A stretch of DNA of 64,000 bases, taken from positions 3,596,001 through 3,660,000 of the forward strand of contig NZ_CP079218.1 in the NCBI RefSeq assembly GCF_019317285.1, in the 5' to 3' direction. The notes below the pieces were generated by a model. The model made no database searches. It was not told the DNA's origin and saw only the letters and a list, made by a program, of their open reading frames with translations. The translations under genes were made by a program, and so were the position numbers. Shown here piece after piece: positions 8,499 through 16,387 of the stretch (position 1 is its first letter; every line of letters begins with the position of its first letter). This DNA is from Pedobacter sp. D749 (GTDB lineage Bacteria > Bacteroidota > Bacteroidia > Sphingobacteriales > Sphingobacteriaceae).

Positions 8499-8645
8499 TT
8501 GTTTTTTCTTTAATTAAGCTGAAAGACTAAAGGTAAAAGACCAAAGCTATCTAAGGCAAAAATAATTTTTCATTTAAATCATGCTTCGCTGCTTTCAGTT
8601 TAAACCTTATTTCACTTTTCTCTTTACATTTCCGATCTTAAACTC

Positions 8646-8733
8646 TATCTTTGTACCCCGAAATGGAAGGGATATATTCATCTTTTTTTGCACCCTGCAA
8701 ATACGGCTTTAATGCCGAAAGCCATTCTTTTTT
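8646..8733 (+). promoter_or_regulatory. carA promoter box and possible attenuator hairpin
   Basis: A TATCTTTG -7 box at 8646-8653 gives a leader of about 110 bases before carA. Inside the leader, GGCTTT (8705-8710) can pair with AAAGCC (8718-8723), followed by T-rich sequence at 8725-8733. An overlapping CGGC/GCCG stem (8704-8707 with 8714-8717) would exclude it. A terminator/antiterminator switch for pyrimidine control is possible, but the stems are short. The rest of the 300-base gap (8472-8645) shows only the panB promoter and AT-rich DNA. Confidence 0.4.
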
Positions 8734-8771
8734 CAACTCTTTTTTAAATCAAAATCCATATTGTAATTACC

Positions 8772-9884
8772 ATGACTAACTACACCAAGTTACCTGCGAT
8801 TTTATTACTGGCCGATGGCACAGTTTTTTACGGCAAAGCGGCCGGAAAAATTGGAACTACTACTGGCGAAATTTGTTTTAATACCGGGATGACAGGTTAC
8901 CAGGAAATTTTCACCGATCCAAGTTATTTTGGACAGATAATGGTTACCACCAATGCACATATTGGTAATTATGGTATCCATAAAGATGAGATCGAATCGG
9001 GTTCGATCAAAATTGCTGGTTTAGTCTGCAAAAATTACAATATCGTTTATAGCCGTAAAGAAGCAACCGAATCAATTCAGGATTATTTTCAAAATGATAA
9101 TTTAGTTGCCATTTCTGATATCGATACGCGTGCGTTGGTTCGTCACATCAGGGATAAAGGCGCCATGAACGCGATCATTTCATCTGAAATTACCGACCTG
9201 GAAGAATTAAAACAAAAGCTGGCTGATGTACCATCAATGGAAGGTTTAGAGCTTTCTTCTAAAGTAAGTACTAGCGAACCATATTTTTACGGTAACCCTG
9301 AGGCAAGCCTAAAAGTTGCTGCCCTTGATTTAGGTATCAAGAAAAACATTTTGCGCAGCTTCGAAAACCGCGATATCTACGTTCAGGTTTTCCCTGCTAA
9401 AACCACTTTTGCCGAAATGGAAAAATTTGGTCCTGATGGTTATTTTATTTCTAACGGTCCTGGCGATCCATCGGTAATGCCTTACGCGGTAGAAACCATC
9501 AAAGATATATTAGCAGAAGATAAACCATTGTTCGGGATCTGCTTAGGTCACCAGTTATTGGCCGAAGCTAACGGTATTGGTACCATGAAAATGTTTAATG
9601 GTCACCGTGGATTAAACCACCCTGTTAAAAACATTATCAAAAACCACTGCGAGGTTACTTCACAGAACCATGGCTTTGGTGTAATTCCAGATGAGGTTAG
9701 AAACTCTGATAAAGTAGAAATTACACACGTTAACCTGAATGATAAATCAATCGAAGGAATCCGTGTTAAAGGTAAAAAAGCATTCTCGGTTCAATATCAC
9801 CCGGAATCTTCTCCAGGCCCACATGATTCACGTTACTTATTCGATGATTTCGTTGAAGTAATGAAAGGTGAGCTGGTTTGGTAA
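8772..9884 (+). CDS. carA: Carbamoyl-phosphate synthase small subunit
   Basis: A 370-residue glutaminase subunit of carbamoyl-phosphate synthase. It releases ammonia from glutamine for the large subunit, feeding pyrimidine and arginine synthesis. The N-terminal half carries the CarA-specific domain (TGEICFNTGMTGYQEI). The C-terminal half is a class I amidotransferase with the nucleophilic Cys257 in GICLGHQ and the His343/Glu345 pair in QYHPESSPGP. Full length. The large-subunit gene carB is not next to it; the gene is followed by a strong terminator and then an ABC transporter gene. Confidence 0.96.
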   Translation: MTNYTKLPAILLLADGTVFYGKAAGKIGTTTGEICFNTGMTGYQEIFTDPSYFGQIMVTTNAHIGNYGIHKDEIESGSIKIAGLVCKNYNIVYSRKEATESIQDYFQNDNLVAISDIDTRALVRHIRDKGAMNAIISSEITDLEELKQKLADVPSMEGLELSSKVSTSEPYFYGNPEASLKVAALDLGIKKNILRSFENRDIYVQVFPAKTTFAEMEKFGPDGYFISNGPGDPSVMPYAVETIKDILAEDKPLFGICLGHQLLAEANGIGTMKMFNGHRGLNHPVKNIIKNHCEVTSQNHGFGVIPDEVRNSDKVEITHVNLNDKSIEGIRVKGKKAFSVQYHPESSPGPHDSRYLFDDFVEVMKGELVW

Positions 9885-10020
9885 GGTTAAGGTAGAAGGC
9901 TGGAAGGCGGAAGGTTTAAGGTAAAAGACTAAAGCATAAAGACCAAAGCTTAAAGACGAAGTCAGGTTTGAGGTAGAATGTTTGGTGCGAAAGCTCAAAA
10001 ACCAATGAGTAAAGAGCAAT
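9885..10020 (+). repeat. Purine-rich degenerate repeats after carA
   Basis: This stretch is built from variants of GGTTTAAGGTA, AAGACTAAAGC and AAGACCAAAGC, with no open frame and no protein similarity. It is one of several locus-specific low-complexity repeats in this window. Confidence 0.5.
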
Positions 10021-10033
10021 AAACGACAAAACG

Positions 10034-10084
10034 ATCTGCGGATTTGCGGCAAAAAGAAGCTGCCGATCCGCAGATTTCTTTTAT
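10034..10084 (+). terminator. Strong terminator downstream of carA
   Basis: A perfect 10-base GC-rich stem (ATCTGCGGAT at 10034-10043 with 10066-10075) is extended inwards by 7 more positions with one mismatch. The loop is AAAAAGAA and a T-rich tail follows. Readthrough into the ABC transporter gene 100 bases on should be low. Confidence 0.8.
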
Positions 10085-10184
10085 AAGCTATTTTCGCCTA
10101 CTCCAAACATCATTTTACCGACATTTTCCGTTAACTGTATTAAAATTCATTTCCTATTCATTTAAAGCTGCTTACATTCGCAAC

Positions 10185-10949
10185 ATGGAAACAAAAAAAG
10201 CCATTATCAGTGTTAAAGACCTGGTAAAAAAATACGATGATTTCGTGGCCGTTCAAGGGCTTAGTTTTGAGGTGTATGAGCATGAGATTTTTGGTCTGCT
10301 TGGCCCTAATGGCGCCGGAAAGACCACTACCCTCGAAATTATCGAAACATTGAGAGCTAAAACATCGGGTGAAATTATTGTTGATGGTTTTTCTGTTGAT
10401 AAACATCCGCAGGACATTAAACAGATTATTGGTGTACAGCTACAGGCAGCTGGTTATTATCCGAATCTAAACCTGATTGAACTGATTGAACTTTTTGCCG
10501 GATTATATGGCGCCAAAATTAAACCCATGGAAATGCTGGAGAAAGTGAATCTTCAGGATAAGGCCAAAGCCAAATACAAAGCACTTTCAGGCGGACAAAA
10601 GCAGCGTTTCTCTATCGCCACAACACTCATCAATCAACCAAAGATTATTTTTTTGGATGAGCCTACAACAGGTCTGGATCCACAGGCCCGCAGGAATCTT
10701 TGGGATCTGATTACAGAAATCCGAGACGCGGGAACAACCGTAGTTATTACCACACACTATATGGACGAGGCTGAACAGCTTTGCGATCGCGTTGCTTTTG
10801 TAGAACGCGGACAAATTATCGCTCTGGATACGCCTGATAATTTAATAGACCAATTAGTAAACAGCGGTTTTGAACGCAAAAAAGAGGTTAAAAAAGCTAA
10901 CCTGGAAGATGTGTTCATCAACCTTACCGGGCAAGAGTGGCGTGAATAG
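10185..10949 (+). CDS. ABC transporter ATP-binding protein
   Basis: A 254-residue ABC ATPase; the ATG at 10185 is preferred over an upstream in-frame start because family homology begins here. Walker A is GPNGAGKTT (about 40-48), the signature LSGGQKQR (134-141), and Walker B IIFLDEP (Asp158/Glu159) followed by TTGLDPQARR; the H loop is in VVITTHYMDEAEQLCDR. This DrrA/CcmA-like subfamily powers ABC-2 type exporters. The matching permease is encoded 180 bases downstream. The substrate (drug, lipid or polysaccharide) is not evident. Confidence 0.9.
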   Translation: METKKAIISVKDLVKKYDDFVAVQGLSFEVYEHEIFGLLGPNGAGKTTTLEIIETLRAKTSGEIIVDGFSVDKHPQDIKQIIGVQLQAAGYYPNLNLIELIELFAGLYGAKIKPMEMLEKVNLQDKAKAKYKALSGGQKQRFSIATTLINQPKIIFLDEPTTGLDPQARRNLWDLITEIRDAGTTVVITTHYMDEAEQLCDRVAFVERGQIIALDTPDNLIDQLVNSGFERKKEVKKANLEDVFINLTGQEWRE

Positions 10950-11129
10950 TTTAAATTTCAAGATCTTTTGAAAAGCAAGTGCAGTATTCTAATCAATATT
11001 ACTCCCGCTTTTAGTTGCAATCTTTTTGCAAATATTCATCAAGTAGATAAAAGATACCCGGCAAAAAGGATTTACACTTCAATCGGGTTTAAAAACATAA
11101 AACAGTGCAACTATTAATCAAAATAGTAA

Positions 11130-12206
11130 ATGAAAAAATATAACAACCTTACAGCAACCCTGGCCCTTGCCAAAGCGAGTTTCCGGTCGATTATGCGGAG
11201 TCCATCGGCAGTAGTATTTACACTTGCTTTTCCTTTGATATTTATCCTTGTCTTCGGATTTCTGGGCGGCGGTGGAACCCGCATTGATGTTGGGGTAACA
11301 CCAGGCTCTGATGTAAACAACCCGGTAATGAGCATGTTGGAAAAAACAGGAATGATCCGTTTGGTCAAAGATAAATCAAAAGCCGAATTTGATAAATTAC
11401 TTGAAAAGGGTAATGTTGATGCCATGATTGATGTACATAGAAAAGTAAATTCTGCCGCCTATTCGGTTAATGTGGTTTACACCTCTGCATCAAGAGATAA
11501 AGGCGGGATTTTAAAATCGGTTTTAAACAATATTTTTTACGATAAAACCTTAAAACCAACGGTAGCAGAAATAAAAGAAAGCACGATTACAGGCCGTGAG
11601 TATAAAACCATTGATTTTATTCTTCCAGGTCAATTGGGCTTTTCGCTATTAAGCACAGGCGTTTTCGGAACAGCATTCGTATTCTTAAGTCTGCGCCAGA
11701 CCCTGGTAATCAAGCGTTTTTTCGCAACTCCGGTAAGGCGTTCAAGCATTGTCATTGGCGAAGGAATTGCCCGTATTGGATTTGCCTTAATAGGTGCATT
11801 ATTTATCATTTTAATTGGCCATTTCTTTTTTGGCTTTACCCTGGTACATGGTGCACTCACGGTCGTCAACATGCTTATACTGGCCACAATGGGCATTATC
11901 GTTTTTATGGGCTTTGGCTTTATTATCTCGGGCATTGCCAAAAGCGAAAGTATGGTACCTCCAATATCAAATATTATTACCCTACCACAGTTTTTACTAT
12001 CGGGAACATTCTTTTCTATCGAGGCTTTTCCAAGTTGGTTACAGCCGATTAGCCGGGCTTTGCCACTTACCTATTTAAATGATGCCATGCGCAAAGTAGC
12101 TTTTGAAGGTTTAGGCTTGTGGGATGTAAAATTCCAGATTATGATCTTATTGCTTTGGGGTATTGGCATTTATGCAGTAGCGGTAAAAGTATTTAAGTGG
12201 GAATAA
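11130..12206 (+). CDS. ABC-2 type transporter permease
   Basis: A 358-residue integral membrane protein with the ABC-2 permease layout. One N-terminal membrane helix (about 24-43) is followed by a large extracytoplasmic domain (about 45-165) and then five or six helices. The conserved end-of-domain motif is LSGTFFSIEAFPSWLQ...LPLTYLNDAMR, typical of DrrB/YhfA-like exporters. It forms an exporter with the ATPase at 10185. A strong terminator follows. The TetR gene nearby at 14215 is not adjacent, so control by it is not indicated. Confidence 0.88.
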   Translation: MKKYNNLTATLALAKASFRSIMRSPSAVVFTLAFPLIFILVFGFLGGGGTRIDVGVTPGSDVNNPVMSMLEKTGMIRLVKDKSKAEFDKLLEKGNVDAMIDVHRKVNSAAYSVNVVYTSASRDKGGILKSVLNNIFYDKTLKPTVAEIKESTITGREYKTIDFILPGQLGFSLLSTGVFGTAFVFLSLRQTLVIKRFFATPVRRSSIVIGEGIARIGFALIGALFIILIGHFFFGFTLVHGALTVVNMLILATMGIIVFMGFGFIISGIAKSESMVPPISNIITLPQFLLSGTFFSIEAFPSWLQPISRALPLTYLNDAMRKVAFEGLGLWDVKFQIMILLLWGIGIYAVAVKVFKWE

Positions 12207-12223
12207 GTACCTTAATACATTTT

Positions 12224-12257
12224 TAAATGATAACGTTACGTTATCATTTTTTTTTTA
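12224..12257 (+). terminator. Terminator of the ABC exporter operon
   Basis: A perfect palindrome (ATGATAACG at 12227-12235, complement at 12239-12247) with a three-base loop. The arms extend by A/T pairs, and a run of T follows. A textbook intrinsic terminator. Confidence 0.85.
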
Positions 12258-12308
12258 ATAAAATGTTAATATCGGATAAGTTTATTTTTAAGTACAACCG
12301 ATAATTAT

Positions 12309-12316
12309 TATCTTTG
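12309..12316 (+). promoter_or_regulatory. -7 box (TATCTTTG) abutting the Fic start
   Basis: A perfect match to TAnnTTTG that ends 3 bases before the ATG at 12320, predicting a leaderless transcript. It also makes the in-frame TTG at 12314 an unlikely start, because that codon lies within the promoter box. Confidence 0.55.
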
Positions 12317-12319
12317 GGT

Positions 12320-13276
12320 ATGTGGGATTTTGATTTAAGCGATTTAGAAGAGCTATTACCGCAAATAGAAAGGTTATACGAAAAAAAGGCCAGGTTAGAA
12401 ACTTCAAGGCCATTGCCTAATAGCGCCCTACACCGCATTAAAGAAGACCTCACGCTGGAGTGGACTTACAACTCAAACAGTATAGAAGGAAATACCTTAA
12501 GCCTGAAAGAAACCCAAATGGTTTTACAGGAAGGCATGACAGTAAAAGGAAAATCACTTAGGGAGCATTTCGAAGCTTACAACCATGAGAAAGCCATTGA
12601 TTACTTATACACCTTAGTCAATAAAAATTACACCTTAAGAAGCATCGATATCCTATCCCTGCATGGCTTGGTATTGCGAAGTATTGAAGATGATTATGCG
12701 GGCCGTTTAAGAAATGGCGGAGTACGTATTGTAGGTGCAAACTTTACACCACCCAATGCAAATAAAGTTTCCGATTTATTAGATCAACTGATCACTTTTA
12801 TTAACGATAATCCATTGGGTTTAAATGATATTGTATTGTCTACTATTTTCCACCATAAACTGGTTTGGATTCATCCGTTTTTTGATGGGAATGGGCGTAC
12901 CGTAAGGCTTGCGATGAATTTACTACTTATGCGAAATGGCTTCCCTCCTGCTATCATCCTCAAAAACGACAGAAAGAAATACTACGAAGCACTTAATCAA
13001 GCTAACAAGAGCAATTACCATAAACTTTGTTTATTGATGTTGCAGGCCTTAGAGCGTTCGTTAAATATCTACATAAATGCATTGCCTGGAAACAATTATG
13101 GGGATTATGAACCTATATCACAAATTGTTTCAGAACCTGAGTTTCCTTATGGCCAGGAGTATGTGAGCCTATTGGCAAGGCAAGGCAAAATAGATGCTTA
13201 TAAGGAAGGCAGAGATTGGCTTACCACAAAATCTGCAGTACAAAGTTATATCAAAACACGGAAGAGAAAACGTTAA
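12320..13276 (+). CDS. Fic/DOC family protein (class II, self-inhibited)
   Basis: A 318-residue Fic protein. The catalytic loop HPFFDGNGRTVR (His about 185) matches HxFx(D/E)GNGRxxR completely, so AMP (or another NMP) transfer to Ser/Thr/Tyr hydroxyls is expected. Upstream, SNSIEGN (about 52-58) fits the inhibitory motif (S/T)xxxE(G/N), placing it in the class with an N-terminal inhibitory helix. The C-terminal part (about 260-318), ending TTKSAVQSYIKTRKRKR, looks like a small winged-helix or DNA-binding domain. No antitoxin gene is adjacent, which fits intramolecular inhibition. The target is unknown. Confidence 0.88.
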   Translation: MWDFDLSDLEELLPQIERLYEKKARLETSRPLPNSALHRIKEDLTLEWTYNSNSIEGNTLSLKETQMVLQEGMTVKGKSLREHFEAYNHEKAIDYLYTLVNKNYTLRSIDILSLHGLVLRSIEDDYAGRLRNGGVRIVGANFTPPNANKVSDLLDQLITFINDNPLGLNDIVLSTIFHHKLVWIHPFFDGNGRTVRLAMNLLLMRNGFPPAIILKNDRKKYYEALNQANKSNYHKLCLLMLQALERSLNIYINALPGNNYGDYEPISQIVSEPEFPYGQEYVSLLARQGKIDAYKEGRDWLTTKSAVQSYIKTRKRKR

Positions 13277-13331
13277 CCTTTTTTAACTTTTCGGTGAATG
13301 ATATTGCTGTAATTTTACAGAAAAATTTTTA

Positions 13332-14015
13332 ATGAAAAGTTTGATCATCTTTTGCAGTATTTTATTGGTTGCCAATACTTCGAAAGCTCAGTTTAAATTC
13401 TTGGCAAATAACAGTTCTGACCAATACAAGGCTAAAATTTTTGTTGATAAATGTGAAGGGAATGCTTGTGGTGGAAAAGCCACTGTTATTGTTTATGATA
13501 AGGTTACAGACAGGGAAATAGATACCTTCCACTCTGAAGACCTGGATTTTGGCTTAACTGAGACTCAAAATGCCAAACTTGGATGGCTGGAACTTGGCAA
13601 ATACCAGACACCTTTAATTTTTGGCGATTTTAATTTTGATGGCCTTGAAGATCTTGCCATCAGAAACGGTAATAACGGCGCTTATGCCAGTCCATCATAC
13701 CAGATTTATTTAACCTCAAAAGAAAACAAATTTCTGTTGAGCAATGAACTTACCAAACTGGCAAGCGAAAACCTGGGCATGTTTGATGTTGACAAAAAAA
13801 CAAAGCAAATTGCTATTCATCAAAAAGATGGCTGTTGTTTTGATAAAACCATCAACTACAAATTTGATGCTAAAAACATACCATACGAAGACTCATCAGT
13901 AATTGAAGATTCGAGCATTGCTGATATTGTTACTGTGATTACTCAAAAAAATGTTGACGGAAAAATAAAAAGAACCGTGCAAAAATTTAAGATGAAAGAT
14001 TATTATAATCAATAA
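13332..14015 (+). CDS. Secreted protein, XAC2610-like
   Basis: A 227-residue protein with a Sec signal peptide (1-19, ending SKAQ). The central segment IFGDFNFDGLEDLAIRNGNNG (about 96-116) has the Asp/Asn-rich calcium-loop character of FG-GAP/VCBS-like repeats and of XAC2610-related proteins, and YQIYL follows. A Cys pair lies in the N-terminal half and a CC pair in DGCCFDK. It is probably periplasmic or surface exposed; its biochemical role is unknown. A 14-base palindrome (CTGTAATTTTACAG, 13307-13320) sits 11 bases before the ATG and could be an operator. Confidence 0.6.
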   Translation: MKSLIIFCSILLVANTSKAQFKFLANNSSDQYKAKIFVDKCEGNACGGKATVIVYDKVTDREIDTFHSEDLDFGLTETQNAKLGWLELGKYQTPLIFGDFNFDGLEDLAIRNGNNGAYASPSYQIYLTSKENKFLLSNELTKLASENLGMFDVDKKTKQIAIHQKDGCCFDKTINYKFDAKNIPYEDSSVIEDSSIADIVTVITQKNVDGKIKRTVQKFKMKDYYNQ

Positions 14016-14022
14016 GCCGAAT

Positions 14023-14103
14023 TTAACCACAGATGCACACGGATAAACACGGATTTCTGGTTGTCGCCTCCCTGATCCGATAGCGATCGGATTTATTTCA
14101 GGG
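14023..14103. repeat. Mosaic of dispersed intergenic repeats
   Basis: The segment 14023-14055 (TTAACCACAGATG then a GATAAACACGGATTT run) is nearly the same as 58892-58925, which there forms one arm of a palindromic element. It is followed by a separate palindrome: CCCTGA and TCCGAT at 14070-14081 pair with ATCGGA (14086-14091) and TCAGGG (14098-14103). It lies in the gap between two convergent genes. Confidence 0.5.
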
Positions 14104-14214
14104 TCTATTGCAGGAAAGATGCTGACCACGAAGTAGCTACAAGACAGTTGAAAAAACAATTTTTACTCGTAAAATAAATTCAGCATGACGGATCACCATA
14201 TATAGCTGAATAAT

Positions 14215-14790
14215 TTAAAGTGCTGCTTTTACCAAAAATGGCAATATTTCTTTCTGGAAACTTACAAAGTTTTTACGCACATCTGAATCGCTAACTGAAG
14301 TAAATGCAAATGAAAACACGATACTTTTACTGGCTTTTAACAGAAAGGCCAGTCCTTCTCTTCTTGCAGGATTATTCTTAAAGTTATCCAGTTGCAGATA
14401 AGCGGCTAACAATAAGGCTTCGAGCTGATCTGATAAATGCTTTAAAAACTCCTGTGAGTTCGCATTTTCACGAACAAAATCCCAGCCGATAAACTCATTA
14501 CACGCCGTGAATGATAAGCGACTTGTTTTCATTACCAGTGCTTTTAAGTGCTCTTCTTCTGAGCCATAACTTACTTTATTGTGCAGTATTTCGTAAAGGT
14601 TCTGATCCAGGTAATCCATCAGAATACTATCTAAAACCTGTTCTTTACTCTCAAAGTATTTGTAAATAGTGGCTTTGGCAATCCGTGCCTTTTTAGCAAT
14701 TTCGTTTACACTGGTTTTATGGTAACCATATTTTCTAAATAATTCTTTGGCAGCCTTTTTAACTGTTTCTTTTATTTTTTCAGCTTCCAT
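14215..14790 (-). CDS. TetR/AcrR family transcriptional regulator
   Basis: A 191-residue TetR regulator. The N-terminal helix-turn-helix is clear (AAKELFRKYGYHKTSVNEIAK, then KATIYKYFESKEQVLD, about 13-55). The helical ligand-binding domain that follows is variable and gives no clue to the effector. It starts 1 base after the upstream lipoprotein gene in the same direction, so it is the last gene of a pheS-led operon, an unusual place for a TetR gene. No drug-efflux genes lie next to it. Confidence 0.88.
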   Translation of the reverse strand: MEAEKIKETVKKAAKELFRKYGYHKTSVNEIAKKARIAKATIYKYFESKEQVLDSILMDYLDQNLYEILHNKVSYGSEEEHLKALVMKTSRLSFTACNEFIGWDFVRENANSQEFLKHLSDQLEALLLAAYLQLDNFKNNPARREGLAFLLKASKSIVFSFAFTSVSDSDVRKNFVSFQKEILPFLVKAAL

Positions 14791-14791
14791 T

Positions 14792-15199
14792 TTAATTGCT
14801 TACGTGTATTAGTGTGTTGCCTTGCAGAGAAACATTATATGCTTTTAAGCTTTTTTCTGCAGGTGCTTTTTGTGGGCTACCATCACGCAATAAAAATTTT
14901 GCGCCCGAACAAGGATCGGTTGCCGTAACGCCACTGTCATCGGGCGCAACCTTGCATATTTTCTCCGGGTTTACAGTGCTGCACCGATCAAAACAAACAT
15001 ATCCAAAATCAGTTTTCACAATAAGTAATCCCCCTACTCCGTTGTTTGAAACTACCAGGACATTATTTACTGCTTTTAAGCTAAATTCAGTTATCGTTAC
15101 ATTATAATTTACAGGTACATCCGGAATGTAACCTCCATCTTTACCGCAACCTGTAGCAATTAGCAGTACAAACAATATACTGTATAGATATTTCATCAT
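14792..15199 (-). CDS. Rieske-fold-like lipoprotein lacking cluster ligands
   Basis: A 135-residue lipoprotein (lipobox LIATGC, Cys about 18). The mature part reads like the small Rieske [2Fe-2S] lipoproteins of Bacteroidota, with GGLLIVKTDFGYVCFDRCST, DPCSGAKFLLRDG and a C-terminal LKAYNVSLQGNTLIHVSN. The Rieske ligand pairs CxH and CxxH are not present: the expected His positions are Thr and Ser (CST, DPCSG). Four or five cysteines remain and could form disulfides. It overlaps the pheS stop codon by one base (TAATG), so translation is probably coupled. Function unknown. Confidence 0.6.
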   Translation of the reverse strand: MMKYLYSILFVLLIATGCGKDGGYIPDVPVNYNVTITEFSLKAVNNVLVVSNNGVGGLLIVKTDFGYVCFDRCSTVNPEKICKVAPDDSGVTATDPCSGAKFLLRDGSPQKAPAEKSLKAYNVSLQGNTLIHVSN

Positions 15200-16239
15200 T
15201 AAATTAAAGCCGATTTAAATTGCTTTAAGAAACGTGCATCGTTCTCAGAGAATAAGCGCAAATCTTTAATTACATATTTCAGATTAGCAATACGTTCTAT
15301 TCCCATTCCGAATGCAAAACCACTGTATTTTTTTGAATCAATTCCACAGTTTTCCAAAACATTTGGATCTACCATACCACAACCCAAAATTTCTACCCAA
15401 CCACTGTATTTACAAAACTGGCAGCCAGCACCTTTACAAATGGTACAAGAAATATCCATTTCTGCAGATGGCTCGGTAAAAGGGAAATATGACGGGCGGA
15501 AACGTACTTTGGTACCTTCTCCATATAATTCCTGAACGAAATAAAACAAAGTCTGTTTTAAATCGGCAAATGAAACATTTTCATCAACATACAAACCTTC
15601 CACCTGATGAAAAAAACAGTGTGCACGGGCAGAAATGGCTTCGTTACGGTAAACACGGCCTGGCATAATTGCCCTGAATGGTGGCTGGCCTTGCTCCATC
15701 ATGCGCACCTGTACTGAAGATGTGTGCGTACGTAAAGCAATATCACCTTTCTCTCCACCTTTTTTAATAAAGAAAGTATCTTGCATATCTCTTGCAGGAT
15801 GCTCTTCAGGGAAGTTTAGTGCCGAGAAATTATGCCAATCATCTTCAATTTCAGGTCCCTCTGCTACTGTAAAGCCAAGTTTTGCAAAAATCTCTACAAT
15901 TTCTCTACGTACCAAGGCTAAAGGATGGCGTGAACCAATCTCGAAACCTTCGCCAGGCAAAGTTAAATCCAATTGCGAATTTTCACTTTTAGTATCAGTG
16001 CTTTCGGTTGATTCTTTTAAAGTTTGGTATTTTGATTCTGCAAGTTGTTTAAATTCGTTTAAAACCTTGCCCAACGATCTTTTTTCTTCAACAGAAACAG
16101 ATTTGAATTCGTCGAAAATTTCTTTTATGATGCCTTTGCTTCCTAAATATTTAATACGGAATTGCTCTAACTCATCTGCTTTTTCAGTTACGAAAGCATT
16201 AATTTTATCGGTATATTGTGTTATTTTATCCTGTAACAT
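15199..16239 (-). CDS. pheS: Phenylalanyl-tRNA synthetase alpha subunit
   Basis: A 346-residue class II aminoacyl-tRNA synthetase subunit that attaches phenylalanine to its tRNA together with PheT. The N-terminal coiled-coil arm (about 1-90) contacts tRNA. The catalytic core shows motif 2-type RTHTSSVQVRMM...RVYRNEAISARAH and motif 3 GFAFGMGIERIANLKY, with the GCGMVDPNVL segment typical of PheS. Full length. pheT is not adjacent. A -7 box 5 bases upstream of the ATG suggests a leaderless message. Downstream genes for a Rieske-like lipoprotein and a TetR protein share the transcript. Confidence 0.96.
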   Translation of the reverse strand: MLQDKITQYTDKINAFVTEKADELEQFRIKYLGSKGIIKEIFDEFKSVSVEEKRSLGKVLNEFKQLAESKYQTLKESTESTDTKSENSQLDLTLPGEGFEIGSRHPLALVRREIVEIFAKLGFTVAEGPEIEDDWHNFSALNFPEEHPARDMQDTFFIKKGGEKGDIALRTHTSSVQVRMMEQGQPPFRAIMPGRVYRNEAISARAHCFFHQVEGLYVDENVSFADLKQTLFYFVQELYGEGTKVRFRPSYFPFTEPSAEMDISCTICKGAGCQFCKYSGWVEILGCGMVDPNVLENCGIDSKKYSGFAFGMGIERIANLKYVIKDLRLFSENDARFLKQFKSALI

Positions 16240-16244
16240 GGCTT

Positions 16245-16252
16245 CAAATATA
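16245..16252 (-). promoter_or_regulatory. -7 box abutting the pheS start
   Basis: On the minus strand this reads TATATTTG (full match to TAnnTTTG), ending 5 bases before the pheS ATG. It is the third such near-leaderless arrangement in the window. Confidence 0.5.
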
Positions 16253-16339
16253 CAGCAAATTATCTAATAATTTTAAGGTAAGCGGGTTCAAATAATCTGT
16301 TTACAATATCATTATAAAAGAAAATGAACCCATAAAGCA

Positions 16340-16366
16340 CAAAAGCCACTTAAAGCGGCTTTTGTA
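16340..16366 (-). terminator. Terminator downstream of kbl
   Basis: ACAAAAGCC (16340-16348) pairs perfectly with GGCTTTTGT (16358-16366) across a nine-base loop. It lies just beyond the kbl stop on the minus strand. The tail is only moderately T-rich. Confidence 0.6.
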
Positions 16367-16387
16367 ATTATAGTTGATCTATAAGTT

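Noticed and set aside
10044..10184. N-terminal extension of the ABC ATPase
   Set aside because: The frame passes through the carA terminator hairpin; family similarity begins at the ATG at 10185.
12320..13276. Fic protein as part of a toxin-antitoxin pair
   Set aside because: The inhibitory motif is inside the same chain and no small antitoxin gene is adjacent, so a class II self-inhibited Fic is the simpler reading.
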